The notes: generated by a model from the letters alone, not told the origin. A stretch of DNA of 22,131 nt from RUG11867 sp964553435 (GCA_964553435.1 CAZKKM010000015.1:1-22131); one strand, 5' to 3'; positions 1 through 7,904 are shown, counted from the stretch's first letter. Program-made: numbers and translations.

Positions 1-264
1 AGAGATTATCTCTCTTTCTGCGGATGGCCTCGGGTCTCCGATTAAACCTGTCGCTCCGCCGACCAATATGATGGGATGATGCCCATGATCGGCAAGTCTC
101 TTACATATAAGAAAACTCGAAAGATGTCCGATGTGCAAAGAATCTCCAGTCGGATCTGTTCCTATGTAGAACGTAACCTTTTCCTCGTTCAATAATCTCT
201 TTATTTCTGGACTCGTCATATCTTTTATGAGCCCACGCCATTCTAGTTCTTCATATAATGTCAT
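1..264 (-). CDS. tyrS: Tyrosyl-tRNA synthetase, N-terminal part (cut by window edge)
   Basis: Charges tRNA-Tyr with tyrosine in the cytoplasm. Only the first 88 codons are present; the gene continues past the left edge. The translation opens MTLYEELEWRGL and contains the class I HIGH motif (residues 44-47, in DSLHIGHL). It also has the YIGTDPTG segment before it and GGATGLIGDP after it, which are typical of the TyrS Rossmann fold. The ATG at 264 is chosen because AAGGAG lies about ten bases upstream. A consensus promoter (292-320) precedes it, so it starts its own transcript, divergent from the small Gly/Tyr-rich gene. No T-box leader fits in the short space upstream. The identification is firm; the C-terminal tRNA-binding domain cannot be seen. 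Confidence 0.95.
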   Translation of the reverse strand, partial: MTLYEELEWRGLIKDMTSPEIKRLLNEEKVTFYIGTDPTGDSLHIGHLSSFLICKRLADHGHHPIILVGGATGLIGDPRPSAEREIIS

Positions 265-291
265 ATCAAGAAGCTCCTTCCATTGAACAAC

Positions 292-320
292 ATTATAGGT
301 CATTTATTCTTCAATGTCAA
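292..320 (-). promoter_or_regulatory. Consensus sigma-A promoter of tyrS
   Basis: On the minus strand TTGACA (315-320) and TATAAT (292-297) are separated by exactly 17 bp, a perfect match to the housekeeping promoter. It predicts a leader of about 20 nt before the tyrS ATG, too short for a T-box, so tyrS is probably not controlled by tRNA-sensing attenuation here. Confidence 0.85.
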
Positions 321-336
321 AGTGTAAATTTTTGAT

Positions 337-365
337 AACAAAATGATCGATAATACCATAGACTA
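337..365 (+). promoter_or_regulatory. Sigma-K-type promoter of the small Gly/Tyr-rich gene
   Basis: AACA at 337-340, then 16 bp, then CATAGACTA at 357-365. This matches the Bacillus sigma-K consensus mACm-N16-CATAnnnTA. The predicted start of transcription is about 20 bp before the gene's AGGAGG ribosome binding site. A TATAAT at 364-369 overlaps but has no -35 at a suitable distance. The reading as a late mother-cell promoter fits the product and the presence of sigK in this window. Confidence 0.6.
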
Positions 366-390
366 TAATAGGAGTTAGGAGGTTATATTT

Positions 391-609
391 ATGTATTATT
401 ACGGATATAATAACGGCTATGCCGGTGCCAATTCTGGCTATTACCAAAATCCATGCTGTGGTGGCAATAACGGTTTCGTAGGATATACTCAAGGCGGTTA
501 TGGCTTCGGCGCAGCATTGTGGATCGTATTGTTCATCTTACTTGTCATCATCATCGGAGCCGGCTGGTCTTTCGGTGGCAACAATAATAACATGGGTCCT
601 AGACGTTAA
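391..609 (+). CDS. YjcZ-like small sporulation membrane protein
   Basis: A 72-residue protein with a Tyr/Gly/Asn-rich N-terminal half (residues 1-40, including a CCGG motif). One hydrophobic helix follows (about 41-58, AALWIVLFILLVIIIGAG), then a short GGNNNN polar tail. The Gly/Tyr-rich head plus an 'ALWIVLFILLVIIIGA' helix is the layout of the YjcZ family of small spore-associated proteins. The start has AGGAGG (377-382) eight bases upstream. A sigma-K-type promoter lies at 337-365, implying late mother-cell expression. A strong terminator follows directly. The molecular role of this family is not established. The family call is by pattern, so a generic Gly-rich membrane peptide is the alternative. 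Confidence 0.7.
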   Translation: MYYYGYNNGYAGANSGYYQNPCCGGNNGFVGYTQGGYGFGAALWIVLFILLVIIIGAGWSFGGNNNNMGPRR

Positions 610-652
610 AAAAAAACAGTTGCGAACTCTCGTGAGTGCGACTGTTTTTTTT
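610..652 (+). terminator. Intrinsic terminator, probably bidirectional
   Basis: The hairpin arms AACAGTTGCG and TGCGACTGTT, with the inner arms AACTC/GAGT, are flanked by a run of As on the left and Ts on the right. It begins one base after the stop codon at 609. The A/T runs on both sides suggest it may also stop transcripts of the ATPase gene ending at 702 on the other strand. Confidence 0.8.
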
Positions 653-701
653 GATGATAATTGAATTTCCAGTAGAAGAAATATGCCGAAAAGACGAACA
701 T

Positions 702-2429
702 TCAATACCATCTTTTGGCAATCTCGGCATTTTCACTCGAAGGTGACGGAGAAGGCATTTTGAAATCGATGCTCACCGGCATGTTGAACGATTTTCCGAA
801 AGCCAAAGCACTTCCCGGTGACAAAGACTTTATCTTGTTTATCATGCTTTCTGTCACATATGGAACAGAAGTTCTTATGAAATCCAAATCCTTAGCATGT
901 GTCATCTTGAAGATGAAATAATTGGCACATTGTGAAATGCAAGTCTCCGACAACTCGACCGGCCGCTGCGAAATGAATCCCATGAGGACTCCGTATTTTC
1001 TTCCTTCCTTGCAGATGCGTTCGAAGATGTTGTAACCTATGACATCGACATCGCTGTCGTTTTGGACGTATCTGTGAGCTTCTTCCAAGATGATATTGAA
1101 TGGTTCGCTCGCCCGCTCTGGCAAGTCTTTTGCATATTCGTAAATCATGCGCGAATAGATTTTGGTAACTGTCTTTGCAAAACGATCATCTATGTAGTTG
1201 ATATTGCAATTGACGATTTGAGCTCGCGATCCATCCGCATTTTCGAACAATCCCCGAATGAACTCCTCTCCTGTAACATAATCTGTTTCGAAGTATCTAC
1301 GATAATCACTCTTGATGAGATTTTGAAGACGAATCTTCAAAAAATTGACCGCATCATAAGTCTCCTCGCTCTTCCAAACACCTTCGTCGATGAGTGCAAA
1401 ATCCAAAGAATCCAAAAGTTGCTCGAGTGTATATTTATACGAGCCGTCCGGCAACGAAAGATGAATATCTTCGATGACGAACTCTTGCAATTTGCTCTCG
1501 ACCAATTCTATCGAATTGATTTTTCCGGTCTGATCGACGAACATACACTGTTTTATAGTTCTCACATACCCAGGCTGAATTATCTTCGTCTCGGCATTCA
1601 AGTCGTCTGTATTATAACGGGATAGCAAAGAGAGCACATGATCTCGTATTTGGACAGAGGATCTACCGCTTGTAAGAATTTCCAAAAGTGCCGAAGCTAT
1701 GACACTGTTTTTATATCGTCTCGACTCATCCGTCTCATGGGTAAAGACATCTACGAACCTCAAGGCTTTGTCGATGACTAAAAGCTGAGAACTCTTTGTG
1801 GCATTTAAAAGAAGAGCAATGTCGTCCTTATTCATCAACCACAAAGGCATCTTCAAAAGTTCATCATCTCCTTTGGTATTGGTCGTCCACGACTTGAATG
1901 TTCCAGTAGGTAACTTAGAAAATGCACTTTTGTACTCCCCGTACGCATCGAATATCAAAAGTCTAGCTTTCTTGGGTTTGCTCACTTCGAAGACATTTTG
2001 AATTATGCGCGAAAATCCGCACGATTTACCCGATCCTGTCGATCCAAAAATGGCAAAATGAGAACCGAACATCGTCTCCAAATCGACTCCGACTTCCACA
2101 TCGTACAAAGTGGCCTGACCGAGAGGAAACGCAGAGCCCTTGGGCTTGCCGATGATCGTCGGAATGAAATCGCTCGCCAGCAAATACACTTTAGCTCTAA
2201 AAGATGGTCTCTTGATCGTCCCGTAATTGAATTTCCCGTCCACGTACTCTCCTACGATGCGGACATGGGCTATGTTTCCCTTAGAAATTTCGTTTATCTC
2301 TCCTATGAACTGTGCGTCATCATCGACGAACAATGTAAAATTGTTCAACATATTCTTCGATTTAGTCACATCGAACGAAAGTTGAACTTGGACATCGATA
2401 TCCTTTATTTGCAAGATAGTACCGATCAT
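702..2429 (-). CDS. HerA/DUF87-family hexameric ATPase (DNA translocase-like)
   Basis: A 575-aa P-loop ATPase. The N-terminal ~110 residues form a beta-rich HAS-barrel-like segment. Walker A is GSTGSGKS (129-136) and Walker B is in NIILEEAHRY (445-454, acidic pair E449/E450). A downstream FISQRP (485-490) holds a polar sensor-like residue, and ERICKEGRKYG (470-480) holds basic residues. This is the arrangement of HerA/FtsK-like ring ATPases that move or unwind DNA. No NurA nuclease, SIR2 or other usual HerA partner is adjacent, so its biological role is open. It is transcribed alone from a good promoter (2461-2489) and diverges from the giant sigma-like gene. The start is the ATG at 2429 after a GGGTGTGG-type weak Shine-Dalgarno sequence. 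The family call is firm; DNA repair, chromosome handling and defence are all possible. Confidence 0.85.
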   Translation of the reverse strand: MIGTILQIKDIDVQVQLSFDVTKSKNMLNNFTLFVDDDAQFIGEINEISKGNIAHVRIVGEYVDGKFNYGTIKRPSFRAKVYLLASDFIPTIIGKPKGSAFPLGQATLYDVEVGVDLETMFGSHFAIFGSTGSGKSCGFSRIIQNVFEVSKPKKARLLIFDAYGEYKSAFSKLPTGTFKSWTTNTKGDDELLKMPLWLMNKDDIALLLNATKSSQLLVIDKALRFVDVFTHETDESRRYKNSVIASALLEILTSGRSSVQIRDHVLSLLSRYNTDDLNAETKIIQPGYVRTIKQCMFVDQTGKINSIELVESKLQEFVIEDIHLSLPDGSYKYTLEQLLDSLDFALIDEGVWKSEETYDAVNFLKIRLQNLIKSDYRRYFETDYVTGEEFIRGLFENADGSRAQIVNCNINYIDDRFAKTVTKIYSRMIYEYAKDLPERASEPFNIILEEAHRYVQNDSDVDVIGYNIFERICKEGRKYGVLMGFISQRPVELSETCISQCANYFIFKMTHAKDLDFIRTSVPYVTESMINKIKSLSPGSALAFGKSFNMPVSIDFKMPSPSPSSENAEIAKRWY

Positions 2430-2460
2430 CTATCCACACCCTTTTCTCTTTACATTACTA

Positions 2461-2489
2461 ATTATAAAGTATAATCGTCCCCGTTACAA
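2461..2489 (-). promoter_or_regulatory. Promoter of the HerA-like ATPase gene
   Basis: On the minus strand TTGTAA (2484-2489) is followed after 17 bp by TATAAT (2461-2466). It lies about 30 bases upstream of the ATG at 2429 and is back to back with the promoter of the 1198-codon gene. Confidence 0.7.
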
Positions 2490-2497
2490 GAAAAATG

Positions 2498-2526
2498 TGT
2501 ACAATATCTCAAATCTATGCTATAAT
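2498..2526 (+). promoter_or_regulatory. Promoter of the giant sigma-like gene
   Basis: TGTACA (2498-2503, 4/6 to TTGACA), a 17-bp spacer, then a perfect TATAAT (2521-2526). An AAGGGGG ribosome binding site (about 2538-2544) sits eight bases before the ATG at 2553. The pattern suggests expression by the housekeeping sigma factor. Confidence 0.7.
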
Positions 2527-2552
2527 ATTTCGACAAAAAGGGGGATTTTCAT

Positions 2553-5500
2553 ATGAATAAAAAAGGGACCAGTTCCATCAATTTGGAGCAAGTTTTATCG
2601 ACCGATAATTTTCAAGATTTTTTGAGATTGACTAGGCAATTGCCTTCTGCTGATATGAAAGAAAACTTCGAATTGATCTCTCTAGCACAGGCGGGCGATG
2701 CCAACGCACGCGAAGAACTGATACTGAAAAACCTCCGACTCGTATCTTCTTCCTTACTAAAAAAATCGTATAGACCCAAAAATTGTGATAAACTCGATAT
2801 GTTACAGGAAGGAATACTAACTCTCATCGAATCTATAGACAAATTCGACGCAAAAAAGGGAACTGCTTTCTCTACATACGCGACTTCCAATATAGAAAAT
2901 AAATTCAAATCGATCATCAGCAACTACGATCATATCATCAACCGTCCGAGCGATTATACGACCGATAAAAATCAATATAGAAATTTGAAAGAAGACTGTG
3001 CCAGACGTGGTATTCCGCTTCCGAGCGACGACGAAATTGCTGCCGAATTTCATATTTCGAAGGAAACTCTTCAAATCATCCGTACGGAGGACTGGCTTAA
3101 TCCGATCAGTTTGGATGCCCCCATACAGAAAGAAGACGACGAGACATACTTGCCTCACATCGAATCTTATGAACGCGGTTATGCCAATATCGAAGATCGC
3201 ATCTATCAAAGTGAAATATTCGCCTTCTTGAAATGGCACTTGGATTCGTTCGAATATTTCGTTTTATACTACCGTTTTTTAAAAAACAATCCTTGTACAT
3301 TGTCGGAGTTGGCTGAAAGACTACATGTCAAGCCTCAATACATCAACCAAAAAGAAAATGCCGTTCTCCAAAAAGCGGCCGGTTTTTATGATTCTTCTTC
3401 CAATTTTATAGGTCACCTCACCGAAGAGCAACGAAATATAGTTCATCGTGGATCCTTTCGCTTTGAACCGATGACTCCCGAAAAAATCGTACGTTTTTTA
3501 TTCATAAGAGATATTCTCAGTCCTATCGAACGAAACTTCATCATGAACACAGTTTTCACAAACATCATATATTCCTCTTTGGAGCTTGCCGATATTTTGG
3601 GCATTCAACCTCACGAATTGGATGCGATAGAACGGAATCTCGAAAACAAATTGCAAAGTTATTTTGAAGAAAACGAAAATCTCTATAAACTCTTCTATGA
3701 AAACATCCTTTCACATTATAAGAGCCAAATATTTAAACTTGAACTCACCTCAGATATCGGAGATTTTCTTTATAAAGATTATACTTGCATTCGCGAAATG
3801 TGGGAAGGTAAATCTTATGATGATGTTGTCATCTTTGCAAATAGATCCGACATATCTATCGATGCAGAATTGGATCGCAAGCTGAGAGAATATTTTGGCG
3901 ACACGCAGCCCATTTCTACCAACAAACTTCGGCTCGAAAAAAAGCTCAATTATTTACGAGCTGGATTCCATAAGAGAAGTGACATTCCTCGTCCTAAACT
4001 ATGGAAGACGTTTAAGACCAACAAAGACGATTTTACTCCCGAACAATCGCTCGCCTTATCTTATATGTTCGGTAAAATTTCTTTAGAAGAAGCCCGGGCT
4101 ATTTGTCCAACTTTCGACTATTCCGGCGATGCCAATGCTCGTGGATACGATAAACTTCTTGCCATGCACTTTCATCTTTTTCCTTATAGAAGTCTCAAAC
4201 TCGACAAAAAACGTTACCTTTTCATAAAAGATCACATGAAGGATTCGACATCTGCGCATCTCTTCCCTATGCTCGATCTTCATTTTGGCATAAAGAAGCG
4301 ACCATTCGATCTCGAAAAAATGGCCGCATATCTTAAAACCGATGTAAGTACGGCTGCCTCGATGATAAAAGCTGCCAAAGAGGAATTGATCGACAATTAC
4401 CTCGGCATATCTTCTGGGCGCCCTTCGATCGATCTCGAGGCTTACCCAGAGTGTTGGCACGATTCTCATATCGAATTCAAAGAACCTCAAAACACTATCA
4501 TGCATCTTTTCATCGAAGAAGGCAAAACTCGAGAAGAAATCATCTCCACTACGGGATTGAAACCGTCAAAAGTATCTGCTCTCATCAGTGATGGTCTATT
4601 CAAGCTGGATATGTACCGTTTTGATCTGAGCGGCGAATCGTCTTATACCGTTAAAGAACTACTCACTACCTTAAAGATTTCACAAATGGATGAAAAACTG
4701 AAACTCGCCCTACGAGACCTCCTTGCCGGTCAAGATGAAAAAAATGTCTCCGACATACATTCCATACCTATTCAAAAGATACGTGCTGGCTTGTCCAATT
4801 TGAAAACAGCAACCAAAACCCGACTTGTCGCTCACATCGAACTTACTTCGAAAGAAATTGCCGCAGAGATAGAAGCACCCGAATATGCGAACATTCTCCC
4901 AGCACGTGCTCGCAAAATACTTTCGCTTATCTTCGGCATCAAAAATTCTCACAATCCGGAAGGGCTCACCTTGAACAATGTCGAGACAGCTTCTATGCTC
5001 GGCATCAACAAGAAAACCGTATCCGACTATAAAAATCTCTACCTTGCCAATTTGAAAGCCAAAAAGGCGGGAATTTTGAAAGCCGAATTGGACGTTTTGA
5101 CAAAGGACGAAATATGCATCATCACATCCGATCGACATATACCGATCAGTCCCAAAGAAAGAGAAACACTCGAATTGTTCTATGGGCTTGCTGGCCACAA
5201 AACCCACACCATCGAAGAGATATGCGCTACTTTAAAGTTGGATGCCGATACAGTCCGCTATCGAATAAGACATGCTGCTATAACCATCAAAAAATACATG
5301 TGTGGCGAAATAAAAAGAACCATCTCATTCGAAGATGATGTAGAACCATACCTCAAATATTTCACCTACTCGGACCGTCTCATCATAACATCACTTCTTC
5401 GAGAAAAAATGACCATAGAAAGTCTAGCAACCCAACAAGGATGGAGCCACGACCGCACCTTAAATCATGCACACAAACTCAAACTTTATTTAAAAGAACT

Positions 5501-6149
5501 GCAAGATGGCAGAACTCCGGGTCTCGATTTCGACATGTTCTATGCGACAGTCGACGATGAAACTGTTCCTTTCTATGGCGACAAGCCGCTTGCTAAGCAT
5601 TTGTTCGACCTCTATTATGAAAAAGATCTATCTTACAAAGGAATACAGCGAACCCACTATCCAAATATGAGCGAAGATTCCATCAAAAACAACATCTTTC
5701 AACTCATCGTCGCTGTGATGAAAAGACAAATTTACGGCATCAAAAAGACTCCTGATTACTCTTATGAAGAAATTCGTGATTATTTTCTTCGCCATCAAGA
5801 AACTATGTCTCTCACTGATAAAGCCAAATACTGTCAATACTTTTCCAATTACAAAACTGTAGTGGTGCCAACACGTCCTCGAACACCTAAATTCATCGCT
5901 TCTGACCTTCTTCGCGAAAAAGACGGCTATATAACTTTGACTCCAAAAGATAAAGACCAAATTTTAAAAGAGTTGATCAAGCACAAAAATGCCTTCTCTC
6001 GGCAAGAAATATACAGTATCTGTTCGTTCGTCGGCCTCTCTACTCGTGCTTGCATGAAAGGCTCCGATAAAAAACAAGTTCTCGATTTTTTCATGGATTT
6101 AAATGTAACACAAGACAAACACTTAACGATGACTCCTATAGACAATTAA
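2553..6149 (+). CDS. Giant sigma-70-like protein with tandem region-4-like HTH modules
   Basis: 1198 residues, about three to five times a normal sigma factor. Residues 41-280 follow the sigma-70 order. Region 1.2/2.1 is AREELILKNLRLV (52-64). The core-binding region 2.2 is DMLQEGILTLIESIDKFD (82-99), followed by FSTYA (106-110). A region 3-like segment holds LPSDDEIAAEFHISKETL (155-172). A region 3.2-like stretch is PISLDAPI (184-191). Region 4 is TLSELAERLHVKPQYI (249-264). The paired tryptophans common after FSTYAT in RpoD are absent (TSNIEN). The remaining ~900 residues contain further region-4-like helix-turn-helix units. The clearer ones are about 318-371, 566-613, 642-686, 780-836, 864-915 and 934-980; weaker ones are about 492-540, 714-756 and 1002-1056. 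No catalytic motif, signal peptide or membrane helix was seen. It is a single uninterrupted frame with codon use like its neighbours. It could be a functional alternative sigma factor with an extended DNA-reading array, or a DNA-binding protein derived from one. The sigma homology of the N-terminus is firm; the function is unknown. Confidence 0.85.
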   Translation: MNKKGTSSINLEQVLSTDNFQDFLRLTRQLPSADMKENFELISLAQAGDANAREELILKNLRLVSSSLLKKSYRPKNCDKLDMLQEGILTLIESIDKFDAKKGTAFSTYATSNIENKFKSIISNYDHIINRPSDYTTDKNQYRNLKEDCARRGIPLPSDDEIAAEFHISKETLQIIRTEDWLNPISLDAPIQKEDDETYLPHIESYERGYANIEDRIYQSEIFAFLKWHLDSFEYFVLYYRFLKNNPCTLSELAERLHVKPQYINQKENAVLQKAAGFYDSSSNFIGHLTEEQRNIVHRGSFRFEPMTPEKIVRFLFIRDILSPIERNFIMNTVFTNIIYSSLELADILGIQPHELDAIERNLENKLQSYFEENENLYKLFYENILSHYKSQIFKLELTSDIGDFLYKDYTCIREMWEGKSYDDVVIFANRSDISIDAELDRKLREYFGDTQPISTNKLRLEKKLNYLRAGFHKRSDIPRPKLWKTFKTNKDDFTPEQSLALSYMFGKISLEEARAICPTFDYSGDANARGYDKLLAMHFHLFPYRSLKLDKKRYLFIKDHMKDSTSAHLFPMLDLHFGIKKRPFDLEKMAAYLKTDVSTAASMIKAAKEELIDNYLGISSGRPSIDLEAYPECWHDSHIEFKEPQNTIMHLFIEEGKTREEIISTTGLKPSKVSALISDGLFKLDMYRFDLSGESSYTVKELLTTLKISQMDEKLKLALRDLLAGQDEKNVSDIHSIPIQKIRAGLSNLKTATKTRLVAHIELTSKEIAAEIEAPEYANILPARARKILSLIFGIKNSHNPEGLTLNNVETASMLGINKKTVSDYKNLYLANLKAKKAGILKAELDVLTKDEICIITSDRHIPISPKERETLELFYGLAGHKTHTIEEICATLKLDADTVRYRIRHAAITIKKYMCGEIKRTISFEDDVEPYLKYFTYSDRLIITSLLREKMTIESLATQQGWSHDRTLNHAHKLKLYLKELQDGRTPGLDFDMFYATVDDETVPFYGDKPLAKHLFDLYYEKDLSYKGIQRTHYPNMSEDSIKNNIFQLIVAVMKRQIYGIKKTPDYSYEEIRDYFLRHQETMSLTDKAKYCQYFSNYKTVVVPTRPRTPKFIASDLLREKDGYITLTPKDKDQILKELIKHKNAFSRQEIYSICSFVGLSTRACMKGSDKKQVLDFFMDLNVTQDKHLTMTPIDN

Positions 6150-6175
6150 AACTCCCGTGGGGAGTTTTAATTGTC
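6141..6175. terminator. Bidirectional terminator shared by convergent genes
   Basis: A perfect inverted repeat with 16-bp arms (6141-6156 and 6160-6175) and a 3-nt loop GTG. The core AAAACTCCC/GGGAGTTTT gives a terminator shape in both directions. The left arm contains the TAA of the giant gene (6147-6149). The right arm ends at the first base of the TAG of the opposing gene (6175-6177). Confidence 0.85.
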
Positions 6176-7857
6176 TATTCTACGCGATACTCATTTCCTA
6201 TAGTGCCATCTCCGATCATCTTATTTGCGTATTCAACCGAGATGTTTATGACCGGTGCGATCGCACCATAGTTGTCTAATAAATAGTTAGTTAACTGACC
6301 AGTAGTATGATGAACCAAAGTCACTCTAGCACCAATGTTATCCATCAAATAAGGTGACATCGACCAATACCACTCAATAGGACGATATAAATAATAACTT
6401 TTGTTTGTCGTTCCAAACTTTCCTGATCCTGCAGCTACTATTTCATCTGCTGTTATAAGCCCTACTGGATATGTGAGTGCTCCGTTTCCCTTTTCTTCGT
6501 CACTTACTGTAAATGCGTCATTCTTCTCAGGACATTTAAATGTCGGCCTCACATTTGTATAATTTATTCGTTCTACTCCTAATCTTGCATATACACCATA
6601 TGCAGTATAATTTTTTCCATAACCTAATCCTGTATCACTGCTAAATCCTGTTACATCTTTACCCGGTGTACTTCTGTCATTACAGAATAGAACGTCCGCG
6701 ACCGCACTTCCATATCCTGCATCTTCGATGTTTGTCTTGTACCATTCATCTACTGTCTTTTTGATAGCAGAACTCTCCGTATTCGTTTGAGCCTGTTCTT
6801 TACTCGTGCTTGCCGCTGTTCCAGCTGGTCCGTACAGCCAGCCTAAATATTTTACATCATTATAGTTTGAATTATATGGTTGACCGGTATGAGTAAATCT
6901 ATTCGAATCACTAGATCCGTTCGCGTGTGCTTCAGTACCATCGTAGATGATTCTCAAACTACCATCTCCATTTACTCGAATAATTCTCCAATACATATCT
7001 TTTCCTGCTCTATCTACCTTTGTACAATTCACATTATAACTACTTGCATTTTGACATTCTTGAAGTGTAGAATATTCCGCCGATGTTGTATCTGTTTTAC
7101 TATACTGTCCTCTATATATTACAGGTGTATTTAAATTCCATTTCCCAAACTTGACGTAGTTGTTTGTAACCGCTCCTCTATAGTAATAACTCGTCCCATA
7201 GTCATCTTCCATTTCAAAGATTCCTTCATCTGTTAGAGCAGGATCGGCAAATTCCGTCTTTGCCCCGTTTGAAGAAGCTGCTATTTTATCGCTAAAAGAA
7301 GGTTCCTTGTAATTTATATCCACTAAATTGAAGTCAGTATAGAATACTGCATTCAAATCTGCATCTTGATTTACATCGTTCAAATAGTTCAGTGTAACAG
7401 TCAAATTATAGTAATATGTTTTTCCAACTGGTATAGTTAATGAATCGGCTAATATTTTATTTGAGCTTTTCTTTGATTGAGGCACATTAGTCTTACTTAT
7501 GACTTCTGTATGTGCTCCTTCTTCTGTTTCAGAATAACTCAAAGTATAAGTCAAACTATCTTCCAAGTAAGTGTTGACTAATCCTTGAAAGTACATCTTC
7601 ACATTAGCCTCGGCCGTTCCTGTATTCGTAATCGTGAACTTTTTAGTAAGAGATTCTCCGAAAGATAGTTGTCCAGTAATACCAGTGTCATTATCCGCGA
7701 ATCTTGCACTCACTGTCGCCGTATTTATAGTTGCTTGCACAGGTCTCATTTCTCCCACCGCTGTGAAATATGCATACGAAATAGTTCCTACGATTGTCAG
7801 AATAGATGCTATTCCTACCATCAAGCATAACACTCTCTTCGTCTTTAAATCCATCAT
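6175..7857 (-). CDS. Secreted surface protein with TasA/camelysin-type leader
   Basis: 560 residues. The N-terminus has a short basic stretch, a hydrophobic helix (about 9-27) and the SYAYFT motif (27-32). That motif is typical of the leader region of TasA/CalY/camelysin-like proteins processed by the SipW-type signal peptidase. Residues ~40-180 are Thr/Asn-rich and beta-prone (FTITNTGTAEANV), as in that fold. The C-terminal half is rich in Tyr, Gly and Asn with scattered cysteines and carries PVGLITADEIV, YWSMSP and APVINIS. This style is common in predicted secreted proteins of gut Firmicutes. The start is ATG ATG with AGGAG about eight bases upstream. No sipW-like peptidase gene is in the window. 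Secretion is well supported; matrix-fibre or adhesin function is inference. It faces the giant sigma-like gene and is divergent from sigK. Confidence 0.7.
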   Translation of the reverse strand: MMDLKTKRVLCLMVGIASILTIVGTISYAYFTAVGEMRPVQATINTATVSARFADNDTGITGQLSFGESLTKKFTITNTGTAEANVKMYFQGLVNTYLEDSLTYTLSYSETEEGAHTEVISKTNVPQSKKSSNKILADSLTIPVGKTYYYNLTVTLNYLNDVNQDADLNAVFYTDFNLVDINYKEPSFSDKIAASSNGAKTEFADPALTDEGIFEMEDDYGTSYYYRGAVTNNYVKFGKWNLNTPVIYRGQYSKTDTTSAEYSTLQECQNASSYNVNCTKVDRAGKDMYWRIIRVNGDGSLRIIYDGTEAHANGSSDSNRFTHTGQPYNSNYNDVKYLGWLYGPAGTAASTSKEQAQTNTESSAIKKTVDEWYKTNIEDAGYGSAVADVLFCNDRSTPGKDVTGFSSDTGLGYGKNYTAYGVYARLGVERINYTNVRPTFKCPEKNDAFTVSDEEKGNGALTYPVGLITADEIVAAGSGKFGTTNKSYYLYRPIEWYWSMSPYLMDNIGARVTLVHHTTGQLTNYLLDNYGAIAPVINISVEYANKMIGDGTIGNEYRVE

Positions 7858-7904
7858 TCTGTCTCCTATTCTCTCTTATGACATCCTTGTCATATCTTAC
7901 TACA

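Noticed and set aside
265..390. A T-box leader for tyrS
   Set aside because: The consensus promoter leaves only about 20 nt of leader, and no T-box specifier or antiterminator sequence is present.
1062..1625. A 187-codon open frame on the plus strand inside the HerA-like gene
   Set aside because: It lies opposite a gene with clear Walker motifs, has no ribosome binding site and no recognisable product; it is a shadow frame.
702..2429. A HerA-based antiphage defence module
   Set aside because: No effector or nuclease gene is adjacent, and the neighbours are core genes and the sigma-like gene; the evidence is too thin for a defence call.
2553..6149. The giant protein being an artefact fusion of several genes
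   Set aside because: There is one continuous frame with a single good start, no internal stop or promoter was noted, and base composition is even. An assembly error cannot be fully excluded but nothing points to it.
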